64,000 nt of DNA from Anastrepha obliqua (lineage: Eukaryota; Arthropoda; Insecta; Diptera; Tephritidae). The position numbers and the translations under genes were made by a program. The stretch's first letter is position 1; each line of letters begins with the position of its first letter. Shown one piece after another: positions 24,458 through 35,000 of this stretch. The stretch spans positions 87,179,784 through 87,243,783 of the forward strand of contig NC_072893.1 of assembly GCF_027943255.1 (NCBI RefSeq), read 5' to 3'. The notes under the pieces are model-generated. The model did not search any database. It had not been told where the DNA came from and worked only from the letters and a program-made list of their open reading frames with translations.

Positions 24458-24964
24458 TTATAAAATGTTTACATTCGATGGTGTTCTACCAACATAAAAC
24501 GTGAGCGATATACATAAGTACGTATATAATTTTGAGATATGTTGTAATAACAGCATAAACATTTCCAATGATTGTTTCGGGAATGCTGCTGGACTGACAC
24601 TTCTTGGCCGGATGAAATCCGGGTCATTCCAGTAACGTATAATTGGCTGTAGTAGGAACACTAAATCCTGTTCAAGTAATAACTGTTGTTCCTTAAAGCA
24701 GGGTGACGCCAATGTTGTCGGGAAGTATATTTGGTTCACCTTACTGTGCAGTTGGCATCTTTTCTTAAGGCTTCCAGCACAGTAACCCGATAAATTCCCT
24801 CCGAAGCGATTCGGATCATTTTCATGGATGTTGGCAGCATTGATATAAAACTTCCGTTTTGGTAGTAATAATAAATATAATATGGATGCATTCTGCCCAG
24901 CATTTGCTGTTTGGAACATCACAGCAGACAGATGAAACATTAATAGTAGATGTAGGACCTTCAA
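24458..24964 (-). CDS. Reading frame with signal-peptide-like start, running into a repeat
   Basis: The minus-strand frame opens MKVLHLLLMFHLSAVMFQTA followed by NAGQN, a good signal-peptide pattern with an AxA-type cleavage site at about residue 22. Residues up to about 105 resemble nothing I know. The C-terminal third is not genuine coding sequence: from about residue 108 it is the translated LINE mini-element at 24541-24661. Either a secreted-protein gene was truncated by the insertion or the whole frame is chance. No splice sites or second exon are apparent. Confidence 0.2.
   Translation of the reverse strand: MKVLHLLLMFHLSAVMFQTANAGQNASILYLLLLPKRKFYINAANIHENDPNRFGGNLSGYCAGSLKKRCQLHSKVNQIYFPTTLASPCFKEQQLLLEQDLVFLLQPIIRYWNDPDFIRPRSVSPAAFPKQSLEMFMLLLQHISKLYTYLCISLTFYVGRTPSNVNIL
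24541..24661 (-). repeat. LINE terminal-fusion mini-element
   Basis: On the minus strand the 5' segment (CAATTATACGTTACTGGAAT, CCGGATTTCATCCGGCCAAG) is followed within a few bases by the 3' segment (CCAGCAGCATTCCC, AAATGTTTATGCTGTTATTA). Both ends match the Jockey-type copy at 16996-17588, but here the coding region between them is gone, leaving about 120 bp. It could spread as a SINE-like passenger of the LINE. Confidence 0.65.
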
Positions 24965-25462
24965 TTAATACACGTTTCCAAGTAAATGATATTTCAACTG
25001 AAAATATGTGTTTTTCAAAAGATAATCCATTTAAGTGCTAAGTGCTCAGGATCACACCATTGTTGTTTCGTTTGGGAGCAAAATTTTTATGTGGGCGCCA
25101 TTGACCATTGGAGCACAGCTATGATGTTGTACTGACACATATATATATGTACATACATACGAATGTTACTTGTAAAGATTTTAATAATAAAATAATTGGT
25201 GAATATATCGACGTTAGAGTCGCCGTATATGTATCAAGAACATCTATTAAAACCGTGCATTTATGCATGCCTCTTCAGATGGTAAATCATATACTCGTAT
25301 GCATGTTTCTTTAATATAAACTTATAATGTACTTCATCCGATTTGTCAGACTATGTATTGCTTATGTGCATATTTCCAGCAGCTGTGTTAACTAGAACTA
25401 GAAGTAGTAGGAACATTTCTTTTTTTTGTTTATTTACTTTATTTATTATTTTATTTAATTAC
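24965..25462. other. Intergenic, no gene seen
   Basis: AT-rich with short microsatellite-like TATA/CATA runs near 25140-25160. Confidence 0.4.
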
Positions 25463-28097
25463 TAGCAAACCCGGCCCCCTTCGCTGGGCACACTAAAATA
25501 GAATAGATATGGTTTAGAACAGAAAATATATGATTTTCATATTATTTATTTCTTTATTCTTTATTCAAGCGCTTTGGCATAAACAATATTTTTTGTTTTT
25601 CTATTTGTTTTTGAGTAAATATAAAATATAAATTGAAAATCAGGAAAAAAGAAGATTGTTTTTAAATGTCAAATCAACGCATATGAATAAACAATCGTCT
25701 TTTTTCCTGATCCATTGGAGCTTTTTTAACCATTATCCATTTATATTTTTCAAAAAAAAAAACGAAAAAATTTTTTTTTTCACGAACACATAATTTCATT
25801 CGGATTTCACATTAAATTCTCAAATTTCGTAAGAAATTATTCACTGTTCCAAAATCCACTCCAAAAAAATTCACAAACAATTTTTACATGTTGCACTTAC
25901 GTTTTTTCCTTATGGCATCCAAATCAGAAAGAAATATAGACCCATTGTAACTCACACTGTCAATTTGACAGTTCAGTTCCGCCCCAAGCGTTAAAAAAGT
26001 AAGCGACATTATGGATGGTTCAAAAGAACGCTGTACCCGTTGCCAGTGCTCCGAATTACAACCAAACTTTACGAAACCCATTTTCAATACTTACTTAACA
26101 ATGTGCGTAAGTTTGGTTTAATTCGGTGCAAAGACACGGCGGGTCCACGTTTTGGCATATATTTCGAGACCCTAGTCATCAATAGGTATGAAAATTACCC
26201 CGTATTAAAGCACTTATCAATAGCTTTCATTTGATACCCATATTGTACATACACAACCAAAGGTTACCCGGGTCCACGTTTTGACCTATATCTCGAGACC
26301 CCAGTCACGGAGCGGCATGAAAAATACTCTGTACTAAAGCATTCCCCAACAGCTTCAATTTGATATCCATATTGTACAAACACATTCTAGGCTCCACGTT
26401 TTGGTCTCTATCTCGAGACCCTAGTCACGGAGTGGCATGAAAAATACTCTGAACTAAAGCATTCACCAACAGCTTCCATTTGATACCCATATTGTACATA
26501 CACATCCGAAGGTTACCCGGGTCCACGTTTTGACCTATATCTCGAGACCCTATCTACCAATAGGTATTCAAACTATACGGAAATCATCTTCAATATCTAC
26601 TTAACAATGTGTGTAAGTTTGGTTTAATTCGGTTCAAAGACACGGCGGGTCCACGTTTTGGCATATATTTCGAGACCCTAGTCATCAATAGGTATGAAAA
26701 TTACCCCGTATTAAAGCACTTATCAACAGCTTTCATTTGATATCCATATTGTACAAACACATTCTAGGGTCCACGTTTTGGTCTCTATCTCGAGACCCTA
26801 GTCACGGAGCGGATGGAAATACTCTGAACTAAAGCATTCACCAACAGCTTCCATTTGATACCCATATTGTACATACACATCCGAAGGTTACCCGGGTCCA
26901 CGTTTTGACCTACATATATCTCGAGACCCTATCTACCAATAGGAATCCAAACTATACGGAAACCATCTTCAATACCTCCTTAACAATGTGTGTAAGTTTG
27001 GTTTAATTCGGTGCAAAGACACGGCGGGTCCACGTTTTGGCATATATTTCCAGACCTTAGTCATCAAATTACCCCGTATTAAAGCACTTATCAACAGCTT
27101 TCATTTGATACCCATATTGTACATACACATCCGAAGGTTACCCGGGTCCACGTTTTGACCTATATCTCGAGACCCTATCTACCAATAGGTATCCAAACTA
27201 TACGGAAACCATCTTCAATACCTCCTTAACAATGTGTGTAAGTTTGGTTTAATTCGGTGCAAAGACACGGCGGGTCCACGTTTGGCATATATTTCCAGAC
27301 CCTAGTCATCAATAGGTATGAAAATTACCCCATATTAAAGCACTTATCAACAGCTTTCATTTGATACCCATATTGTACATACACATCCGAAGGTTACCCG
27401 GGTCCACGTTTGGACCTATATCTCGAGACCCTATCTACCAATAGGTATCCAAACTATACGGAAACCATCTTCAATACCTCCTTAACAATGTGTGTAAGTT
27501 TGGTTTAATTCGGTGCAAAGAGACGGCGGGTCCACGTTTTGGCATATATTTCCAGACCCTAGTCATCAATAGGTATGAAAATTACCCCATATTAAAGCAC
27601 TTATCAACAGCTTTCATTTGATACCCATATTGTACATACACAACCAAAGGTTACCCGGGTCCACCTTTTGACCTATATCTCGAGACCCCAGTCACGGAGC
27701 GGCATGAAAAATACTCTGTACTAAAGCATTCACCAACAGCTTCAATTTGATACCCATATTGTACATACACATCCGAAGGTTACCCGGGTCCACGTTTTGA
27801 CCTATATCTCGAGACCCCAGTCACGGAGCGGCATGAAAAATACTCTGTACTAAAGCATTCACCAACAGCTTTCATTTGATACCCATATTGTACATACACG
27901 TCCGAAGGTTACCCGGGTCCACGTTTTGACCTATATCTCGAGCCCTATTTCCAAAATAAAATATAATCCATGTTACTCGTGGATAATGTAGCTTTCGAAT
28001 GGTGAAAGAATTTTTAAAATCGGTCCAGTAGTTTTTGAGCCTATTCGTAACAAACAAACAAACAAAGTTTTCCTCTTTATAATATTAGTATAGATAA
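25463..28097 (-). repeat. Dispersed repeat with internal satellite array
   Basis: One boundary reads TTACTAGCAAACCCGGCCCC (about 25460) and the other ends TTATAATATTAGTATAGATA (about 28097), preceded by ATCGGTCCAGTAGTTTTTGA and an (ACAA)n run. Such boundary sequences are widespread in insect genomes; in this orientation the element reads TATCTATACTAATATTATAA first. The interior from about 26040 to 27950 is a tandem array (separate entry). No coding domain is seen, so it is non-autonomous; class (Helitron-like, RTE-like or other) is not resolved. Confidence 0.6.
26040..27950. repeat. Satellite-like tandem array, about 15 units of 118-132 bp
   Basis: The landmark GGTCCACGTTTTG occurs, with small changes, at about 26145, 26274, 26394, 26523, 26651, 26771, 26898, 27030, 27148, 27276, 27404, 27532, 27661, 27790 and 27919, so the spacing is mostly 128-129 bp. 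At least three unit types alternate: one with GGCATATATTTCCAGACC, one with GACCTATATCTCGAGACC plus ATCTACCAATAGG, and one with GTCACGGAGCGGCATG. This gives a higher-order period of about 256 bp over part of the array. Confidence 0.9.
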
Positions 28098-28268
28098 AAA
28101 CATGTGTTAAAAACATAAAAACATAGGAATATATAAAAACATAGGTCCAAAACACCCATTTCAATAATAGATGTAATTTGCTTGGCAGATGGAAGAGATA
28201 TTTGTAGTAAACGGTTCAAAACATTTTTTTTTTGTTTTCGAGTAATTAGGATTCCAGTTGGAGTGGCA

Positions 28269-28567
28269 ATATATATATTATAACTGGCGCTTACACGCTT
28301 TTTGGGTGCTTGGCCGAGCTCCTGCTATTTGTGGCGTGCGTCTTGATGTTGTTTCACAAATAGAGGGACCTACAGTTTAAAGTCAACTCTTATAAGGATC
28401 TTATTCATGGCTGAAATACACTCGGAGGCTTGCCATTGCCTGCCGTGGGGCGACCGCTTTTAGAAAAAACTTTCCCTTCATTTTGGTTCTTCGCGGAGAC
28501 TCGAACCTACATACGTTCTCCAAATTCCGAATGGTAGTCACACACCAACCCATTCGGCTACGGCGGA
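28269..28567 (-). repeat. tRNA-derived SINE, near full length
   Basis: On the minus strand it starts CCGCCGTAGCCGAATGGGTT with an A box (TAGCCGAATGG, plus coordinates 28550-28560) and a B box (GGTTCGAGTCT at about 28497-28507). The body has GGTCGCCCCACGGCAGGCAA, CCTCCGAGTGTATTTCAGCC and AGGAGCTCGGCCAAGCACC and finishes with GCGCCAGTTATAATATATAT. Same family as 63014-63345. Confidence 0.85.
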
Positions 28568-28689
28568 GTGACGACACAAAGCGTTCCATGGGCTTGAATA
28601 CTCGGCCGTACTGACGCTACTTAGCAAAAAGCACCTCAACATGTCAGGATAACAGTAGGGGGTTTTCATATACTCATAGAACTACATTA

Positions 28690-29010
28690 GATTAGATTGC
28701 TTCGAGTTGTGCACTTCGACCTCATTGTCTTTTGTGCCCTCTACTCTTCACATTACCTCATCCAGACCCAGTTCCCTTATTAAACTTAAGATAGAGCAGG
28801 GCTGGATTGAGCGTATGTGCCTTTCTTTTGGCTGCAGTTGGCCGAGATGTCTCAACCTTCTCTGCGTTATAGCGCGCATTCAAGGATAAGGTGCATTGGA
28901 GTCTCCTGAGATTGGTCGCAGAAACGACAAGAATCAGTGGACCGATCATGTGCATTCGACTACTGTGAGAATACCCGTGGGCATTCTCAGTTTATCCTTG
29001 GGGGAGAGTT
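28690..29010. repeat. Possible transposon-derived fragment
   Basis: A GC-richer stretch (GGAGTCTCCTGAGATTGGTC, GAAACGACAAGAATCAGTGG) that I associate with non-LTR repeats of tephritids, but no protein motif confirms it. It is followed by a short imperfect duplication containing TTATGAGCATTTTTTGTTT. Confidence 0.3.
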
Positions 29011-29450
29011 ATGAGCATTTTTTGTTTTTACATGTATGGGAAATGCTTATGAGCATTTTTTTGTTTGTTTTTATATGTATAGGGACAGTTTATGCTGCTA
29101 CAACAACAGCAGCGGTAGATATAATCATTAGGAATATTTAAGGATACAGTAAGAAAATCAAATGATATAGAACGTTGAGACGATGCTGTAATTTTTTGTA
29201 TCAATTAAAAATGTATAACATAACTTGATCAGCATAGGTTATCTGCCTATGTAAAGATGTGTAGTTAAAGTGTATTACCAAAAGAAAAGGCAAATCAATT
29301 TTTCAATAAATCTATAAAGTATTAAAACAAAGTTTATAATTTATAATTTTTCCACCTTAGATTATGTGCGTTAATATTTGTGTGAATATGAGAAGTCTCT
29401 AAGATGTCACAATTAACTTTACGTTTATGTGCATGAAACAAAGCTCGGCT
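29011..29450. other. Intergenic, no gene seen
   Basis: AT-rich, nothing recognised. Confidence 0.4.
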
Positions 29451-29499
29451 GCACACTGTTGAACGTAACAACGTATCTCAGTATGCTTTGTTTGCTGTC

Positions 29500-29960
29500 C
29501 GTTGTCGGTTTTGACATTTAACACGCAAGTCAATCGATAATTTTTCTTCTCGGTCGATATTTTCATTTCTTTCCCGAGTTCAGAGACAATAAAAGGTGAT
29601 AGAAAAGTAATTTTTCGGTGGAATTTGCAAAAATTATTTCGTTAATTGCACGGTGACGGGGTATTAAATACGTAAATGCATAGAATAAACATCAAGACAA
29701 GTTGAGGAGTGCAAGAAAGCTAGAAAAGCTGAAAGAAGAGGAGGAGGAGCGGAGCATACTGCGCGACATTGAAGTTCCATAACTGCTGCAACTGGCGCTG
29801 TCGCTGCGCTGCTGTTTGTGTGTCTAGACGAGGAGGAGCGACGAGGGAGCACAAGGAAGAGGGCGAGAGTCGTTGTGGGACACGCACAGCCGCGGAGGCG
29901 ACGGAAGGAAGCAGAGTAGAAGCGGACAATTGCGATGTTAGCACAAGAAATTAATTTACT
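29500..29960 (+). promoter_or_regulatory. Candidate promoter and 5' noncoding exon of Rbcn-3B
   Basis: Two DRE-like half sites, CAATCGATAATT and GGTCGATATTT, sit at about 29532-29562, followed by a GC-rich block (29700-29930) that stands out from the AT-rich flanks and contains no convincing protein. The Rbcn-3B coding exon is preceded by a splice acceptor (TTTTTTTACAG at 32005-32015), so a 5' noncoding exon must lie upstream. This is the best candidate position, but no transcript evidence is available and the intervening distance (about 2 kb) is unproven. Confidence 0.25.
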
Positions 29961-32004
29961 TTGGGAGTGTGCAACCATTACGATCGAACACATTTCGCCA
30001 CACACATGATTTCATATGTGCACAATTTACACATATAGTAAGTAAACTGGCTTACAGTGAAATAAACATCTGGGAGCGAACGGAGCTGAAAGAAGGTATC
30101 AACTGCTGTCGCCACTATCGCGAATACGCAGTCCCGCTGCACGCCTAATTAACCTAACTCGTGCTTTCGCATCTGTTTTGAGATGGTTGAATGTTTTTAT
30201 GCATTGTTAAAAGCTCGTTAGACGGCATCCTAATTTTGCATTGTTTTGACCAATTATTGAAAGTTTTGCTGACTGTTTGGAAAAAAAAAGTTCCATAGTA
30301 TATAACTCCAAATGAGTCTAAAAATGTAGTGCCAATGGAAAACAATTTTGTTGTGCGTGCTAAAAGGGGATAAAAATATAATAGTATACCAAAAAATATT
30401 TCTTTAACCCTATCCATTAGCGTGATCAATGAATTGCATATATTGTTTTGACTTTGTTTAGATGGCGTCAGCGTTATACAAGTCCATGACCCCATTTGCA
30501 ATAGAGTAGACAACTTGTCGCTGCCTTCATACGCATGTATTTAAAAATATTTTACTCGTGATCAAAGCAAGGATCCGCAATAGGAAAACATTATGATGCC
30601 ACAATTCTTATACATAAACCATATCACTGAAAAATATCAAATCAAGTTGTAAAGAATTTTTTTGACACGACCTTTTCGAAGTTGCCTTTATTTATTCAGT
30701 AAAATAAAATTCCTTTCATTTAGTTTATTAAAATACATTCAATCACTTCACAACGGTTGAACCAAATAATTTAAGAATAATATCCAAAAGTTATTAAAGA
30801 TATTTCTCATAACTGTTATATAATATCTAAATTTATGGATTTCTGATGTTAATTAGCTGGTATCATCATGTCTTTATTAAAACTTATTCCAACGCTGTTC
30901 TCGAGTTTGACTTCGTTAAATTCCATAATGTTTGGCATCAATTTCGCTACTTTGTTGGCGTAAATAAGACATCTACTATCTAATCAGTTCAATTGTTCAT
31001 AAATAATTCATAATCTATTAACTATTCGTCTTATGAGTCGTTTTGTCTACCTTGTTTTCATGCGATCCATAGATATTATTATAAATTAATGAGCCAATTT
31101 TCCCAAAAAGAAATTGTAAATCAAATGGCAAACTAACATACACCGTATACATATTTGTTACGTGCCTTTCGACATATCTACAAATACATTAGTATGTTTT
31201 CAAATTCTATCGGATGTCTTATCATTCGCAACAGTTTGCAGTGGCAACTTTTTAGCTATTATCATTTATCAGCTTTACCCGAATCGCCGAAATGTGTTCG
31301 TCGTCGTGATGGAGACTTAGTTGTACCTTCTAAGTGATAAATAATAACAAGCGTGTGGTAGCGTTGGTAAAGGCGAAGGCGGTGAGGTGTACTTTTAACT
31401 TCTACTAACCTACGACTACATGTATGCTAACGCATCACGAGTGGAGAAAAGTATTTCTTCGAACTTCGATATGGAAAATAACGTTTGCTTTTATGATAAA
31501 TATTTACCATTCAGTTATCCGCCATCAGCGGTAACCGATTTTGTTTGTGCGTTACAACTCGTTTGCAAGGTTTTTCTAAGTATTTGTTGGTGCTTAAAAT
31601 TGTAGTTAATTTTCATATAATTAAATTTCAACTCATTTGCGCCCCATTTTAGTTAATAAATTGTAGTAAATAATACATTTTAGTAAGTATATAATGCCTT
31701 AATATGTTTTCCGAATTTTAACTTCTTCATTCATGCATTTATGGTTCACAATAACTTTTTTATCAAATAAAAAGTACTATTTTCGAGATCTATAAACTTC
31801 ACAACTTAAATGGCATTATTGGCAAATGTATCTAGTAAAAAAAAAACAAAGGTCCTACACCCGACGTATACACCCTTATGAGTAGAATGTAGCCACACGC
31901 GTCTAGAGAACGAACAAAACAAAGTACACTTCACGGTTGTCGCATTTATCACCGTCGTCGTCAAAACATTATTCAAATACACTTGGTCGATTCTCATGTT
32001 ATCG
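29961..32004. other. Probable 5' intron or flank of Rbcn-3B
   Basis: No supported coding sequence. AT-rich, ending in the polypyrimidine tract and acceptor just before the Rbcn-3B start. Confidence 0.4.
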
Positions 32005-32034
32005 ATTTTTTTACAGCGTTTTCGGTATTTCGAC

Positions 32035-35000
32035 ATGGTCAGCACAAATCTTGTGGTACCGGTGGTGCTTTGGGGGCCATCGGCGCCCACACACTGCGTG
32101 TCCAGTGTATTTCTGTCAGATGATCAATCAACACTCGTCACCGGTTGCTATGATGGGCAGATCTGTTTGTGGCAAGTTGACCCTGTCACCATGAAAATGT
32201 CACCTCGTTGTCTGCTTGTTGGACATTCGGCGCCAGTGTTATGCTTAGTGCGTGCCTCCGTACTGCCCGATAATAATTTTCTCGTCAGCTCATCGGAGAA
32301 TGGTGAAATGTGCACATGGGATCTAATCGATGGAAAGTGTATGGAATCAGTGAAGCTGCCACAGGTGCACACTCAAATTCAGAGTTACCATCCCGCTAAC
32401 AGCGATGATGTACGCCTATTTTGCATAGGCTATTATCCCGAAATAATTGTAATGGACCCGTTCAGTTTGGAAATCATTTACCAGCTAAGTTCGAAAGTAA
32501 AGCCCGACTGGATTTCGGCACTGCATGTGCTGCGCCCCATGAAACGCAAAGACGATGTTGTCTTAGCAATCACAACCACAGGCACAGTGAAAGTTTGGAC
32601 CCTAATCGGCAATGAAAATAAACATGCCGAACCGATTTACGAAAATGAATCGAAGGAAATTCGTTGTTTGAACGCCATCACCATGAATTGCTGTGCGCAG
32701 AATCAACGCACTGTGCTAATTGTATGTACCAAGTACTGGCAGATTTATGACGCTGGAGATTTCACGGTACTTTGCTCAGTCATTGCGCCCACGCGGGAAC
32801 GCTGGCAAGGTGGTGATTTTATAAGTTCGGATCGTGTAATGTTGTGGACCGACGAAGGCAAAGGCTATCTCTACAAGCTTCCCGCGAATTGTATACCAGA
32901 CAACAAGGAGTTCCACGCCAAATCAGTGGTGCGCGATGCACCCTATTTGTATTACATACTACAACAGCCTGGCGACAAGGTCCTGTCATGCCCGCCCGCC
33001 ATGAAACTACTACGTTATCAGCGTGAAGAGGGCAAAAGTACACAACATTATTTGTTGCGAGGCGATTCTGAAGGCTATATCTCGGTATGGACCGTGCCTG
33101 AGGTGCCACTGGATAACATTAGCATTTTGCAAGCGAAGCAAATGCCACCAAGAGTGCTAAAACCCACTGTCTGCACATCGTTAGTTGAGGCTTGGTCTAT
33201 CATGGACCCACCGCCTGTGGGTATACTCGATCAATTGTCACGTATTACGGAAACACCCGTCAAACTCACCTCAAGTATTTACCTGCCGCAACAGAGTCGC
33301 TTGGTAATTGGACGTGAGGATGGCACTATAGTTATTGTGCCCGCCACTCAAACGGTAATGATGCAACTGTTGGTAGGCATTAAGCAGAATTTCAGTGATT
33401 GGCCTTCACATCAAATACTATACGGTCATCGTGGACGTGTCAACTGTTTGCTTTGTCCATCACTTGTACATCCGCGCTACGAGAAATCGCATTTATTATC
33501 AGGTGGCGTCGACTTTGCCGTTTGTTTGTGGGACTTGTACAGTGGAAGTCTCTTGCATCGTTTCTGCGTGCATGCCGGTGAGATAACACAGTTGCTGGTA
33601 CCACCAGAAATTTGCAGTAATCGCATCCTAAAATGTATCTGCTCAGTGGCATCTGACCATTCGGTCACACTGTTAAGTTTACAGGAACGCAAATGTGTGA
33701 CACTTGCGAGTCGCCATCTCTTTCCGGTAATAACCATAAAATGGCGCCCGCTCGACGACTTTCTCATTGTTGGCTGTTCAGACGGCTCTGTATATGTGTG
33801 GCAAATGGAGACGGGCCACTTGGATCGTGTGTTACATGGCATGCTGGCAGAAGAAGTGCTTCTGGCTTGCGATGAGCAATCTGCCGACGATGGCAGTGGT
33901 GGACACAGTGGTGCAACAGCGGCCACATCAGAAATGGGCATGGCTAATCCGGCGGTACACTTTTTCCGTGGCATCAAGTCGCGTAACATGAATGCCATAC
34001 GTCATGCAACCCAACGCGGTATCCATCAGCTTCAACAGCTGCAGGGCCACAACCAAGGCAACTTTGATTTCTTAATGAAACATCGCAGTAATCCGCTGGT
34101 GATACAAGGTCTTCGCACCAATCCTAAAGATGCAGAAAGTCATATACTATTTTTTGACATTGAAGGATTAATTTTCGAACTCCATAGCGAGGAGTACGCC
34201 CAAATGACACCAGCTGCATTGGAGGCACTCGGTGTGGTGCTAAACAATCAAAAGGATAAAGCGGTGCATATGGATGCATCCAAAAAAATAAGCGATTTCT
34301 TCGGAAAGGTGAAGAATAAAGCAGGTGACATGGAAAAAATATTAAAGGACAAAGATAAACACGGCCTAGTGCAGAAATTCAAAGAGAAGACGGAACAAAT
34401 GGAAAAGAAAGTACAGGCGAAAGTCGAAAGTTTTCAGAAAGTCGTGGAGACGCAAGAACAACCAGACGATTTGCGCAGTAAGATTGCTTCTAAGATGGAG
34501 GTGACACACGTTATGGAGGTTGCGCAGCTCCTACTTTCCCTCTTACACTCGTGGGGCTTGGATCCGCATTTGGACAAGGTGTGTGAATCCCAGTTGGGCT
34601 TGTTGCGCCCCATTGTGCCTGTTTCGTTTGGGGTACTATCCAAAGCAGGATACATGTCGCTGCTGCTGCCAACCTGGCAGAACAATTATCAGATACCGGA
34701 CAATATACCACCCACTCCCAGCAGCTCCAAGAAGCGCGATATTGCGCCTGAATTGCTGCGCCAAGAACAGCTTACTGCGGTTTTTACATCCCGATTGCAC
34801 TGGGAATTGAGTACGACGTTGACATCGAATCACATACTAGCGCTCGTAGCTATGTCAAACACGTTGATGTCGATGTGCGCCGCATCCTTTCTTCCAGATA
34901 GCGAAAAAAGTAAGAAACTACAGCGCCTGGCCCAACGCACCGATTCAACACTAAGCAACGAAGAGGAGCGCGAGGAGCTTATAGCCCACCATACATCGCA

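Noticed and set aside
26040..27950. CRISPR-like array of regular repeats
   Set aside because: Units are adjacent 118-132 bp tandem copies with no unique spacers, in a eukaryotic genome.
29664..30005. Minus-strand frame of 113 residues in a GC-rich block
   Set aside because: No domain, low-complexity Ser/Ala/Arg content, and the region fits a 5' noncoding exon on the other strand better.
31996..32034. Upstream in-frame ATG for Rbcn-3B
   Set aside because: It precedes the TTTTTTTACAG acceptor and gives residues not matching the WDR7 N-terminus; the ATG at 32035 aligns.
33477..33998. 173-residue minus-strand frame within Rbcn-3B
   Set aside because: Antisense shadow of a well-supported coding exon, as are the other opposite-strand frames over Rbcn-3B, LIN-9 and Edem2.
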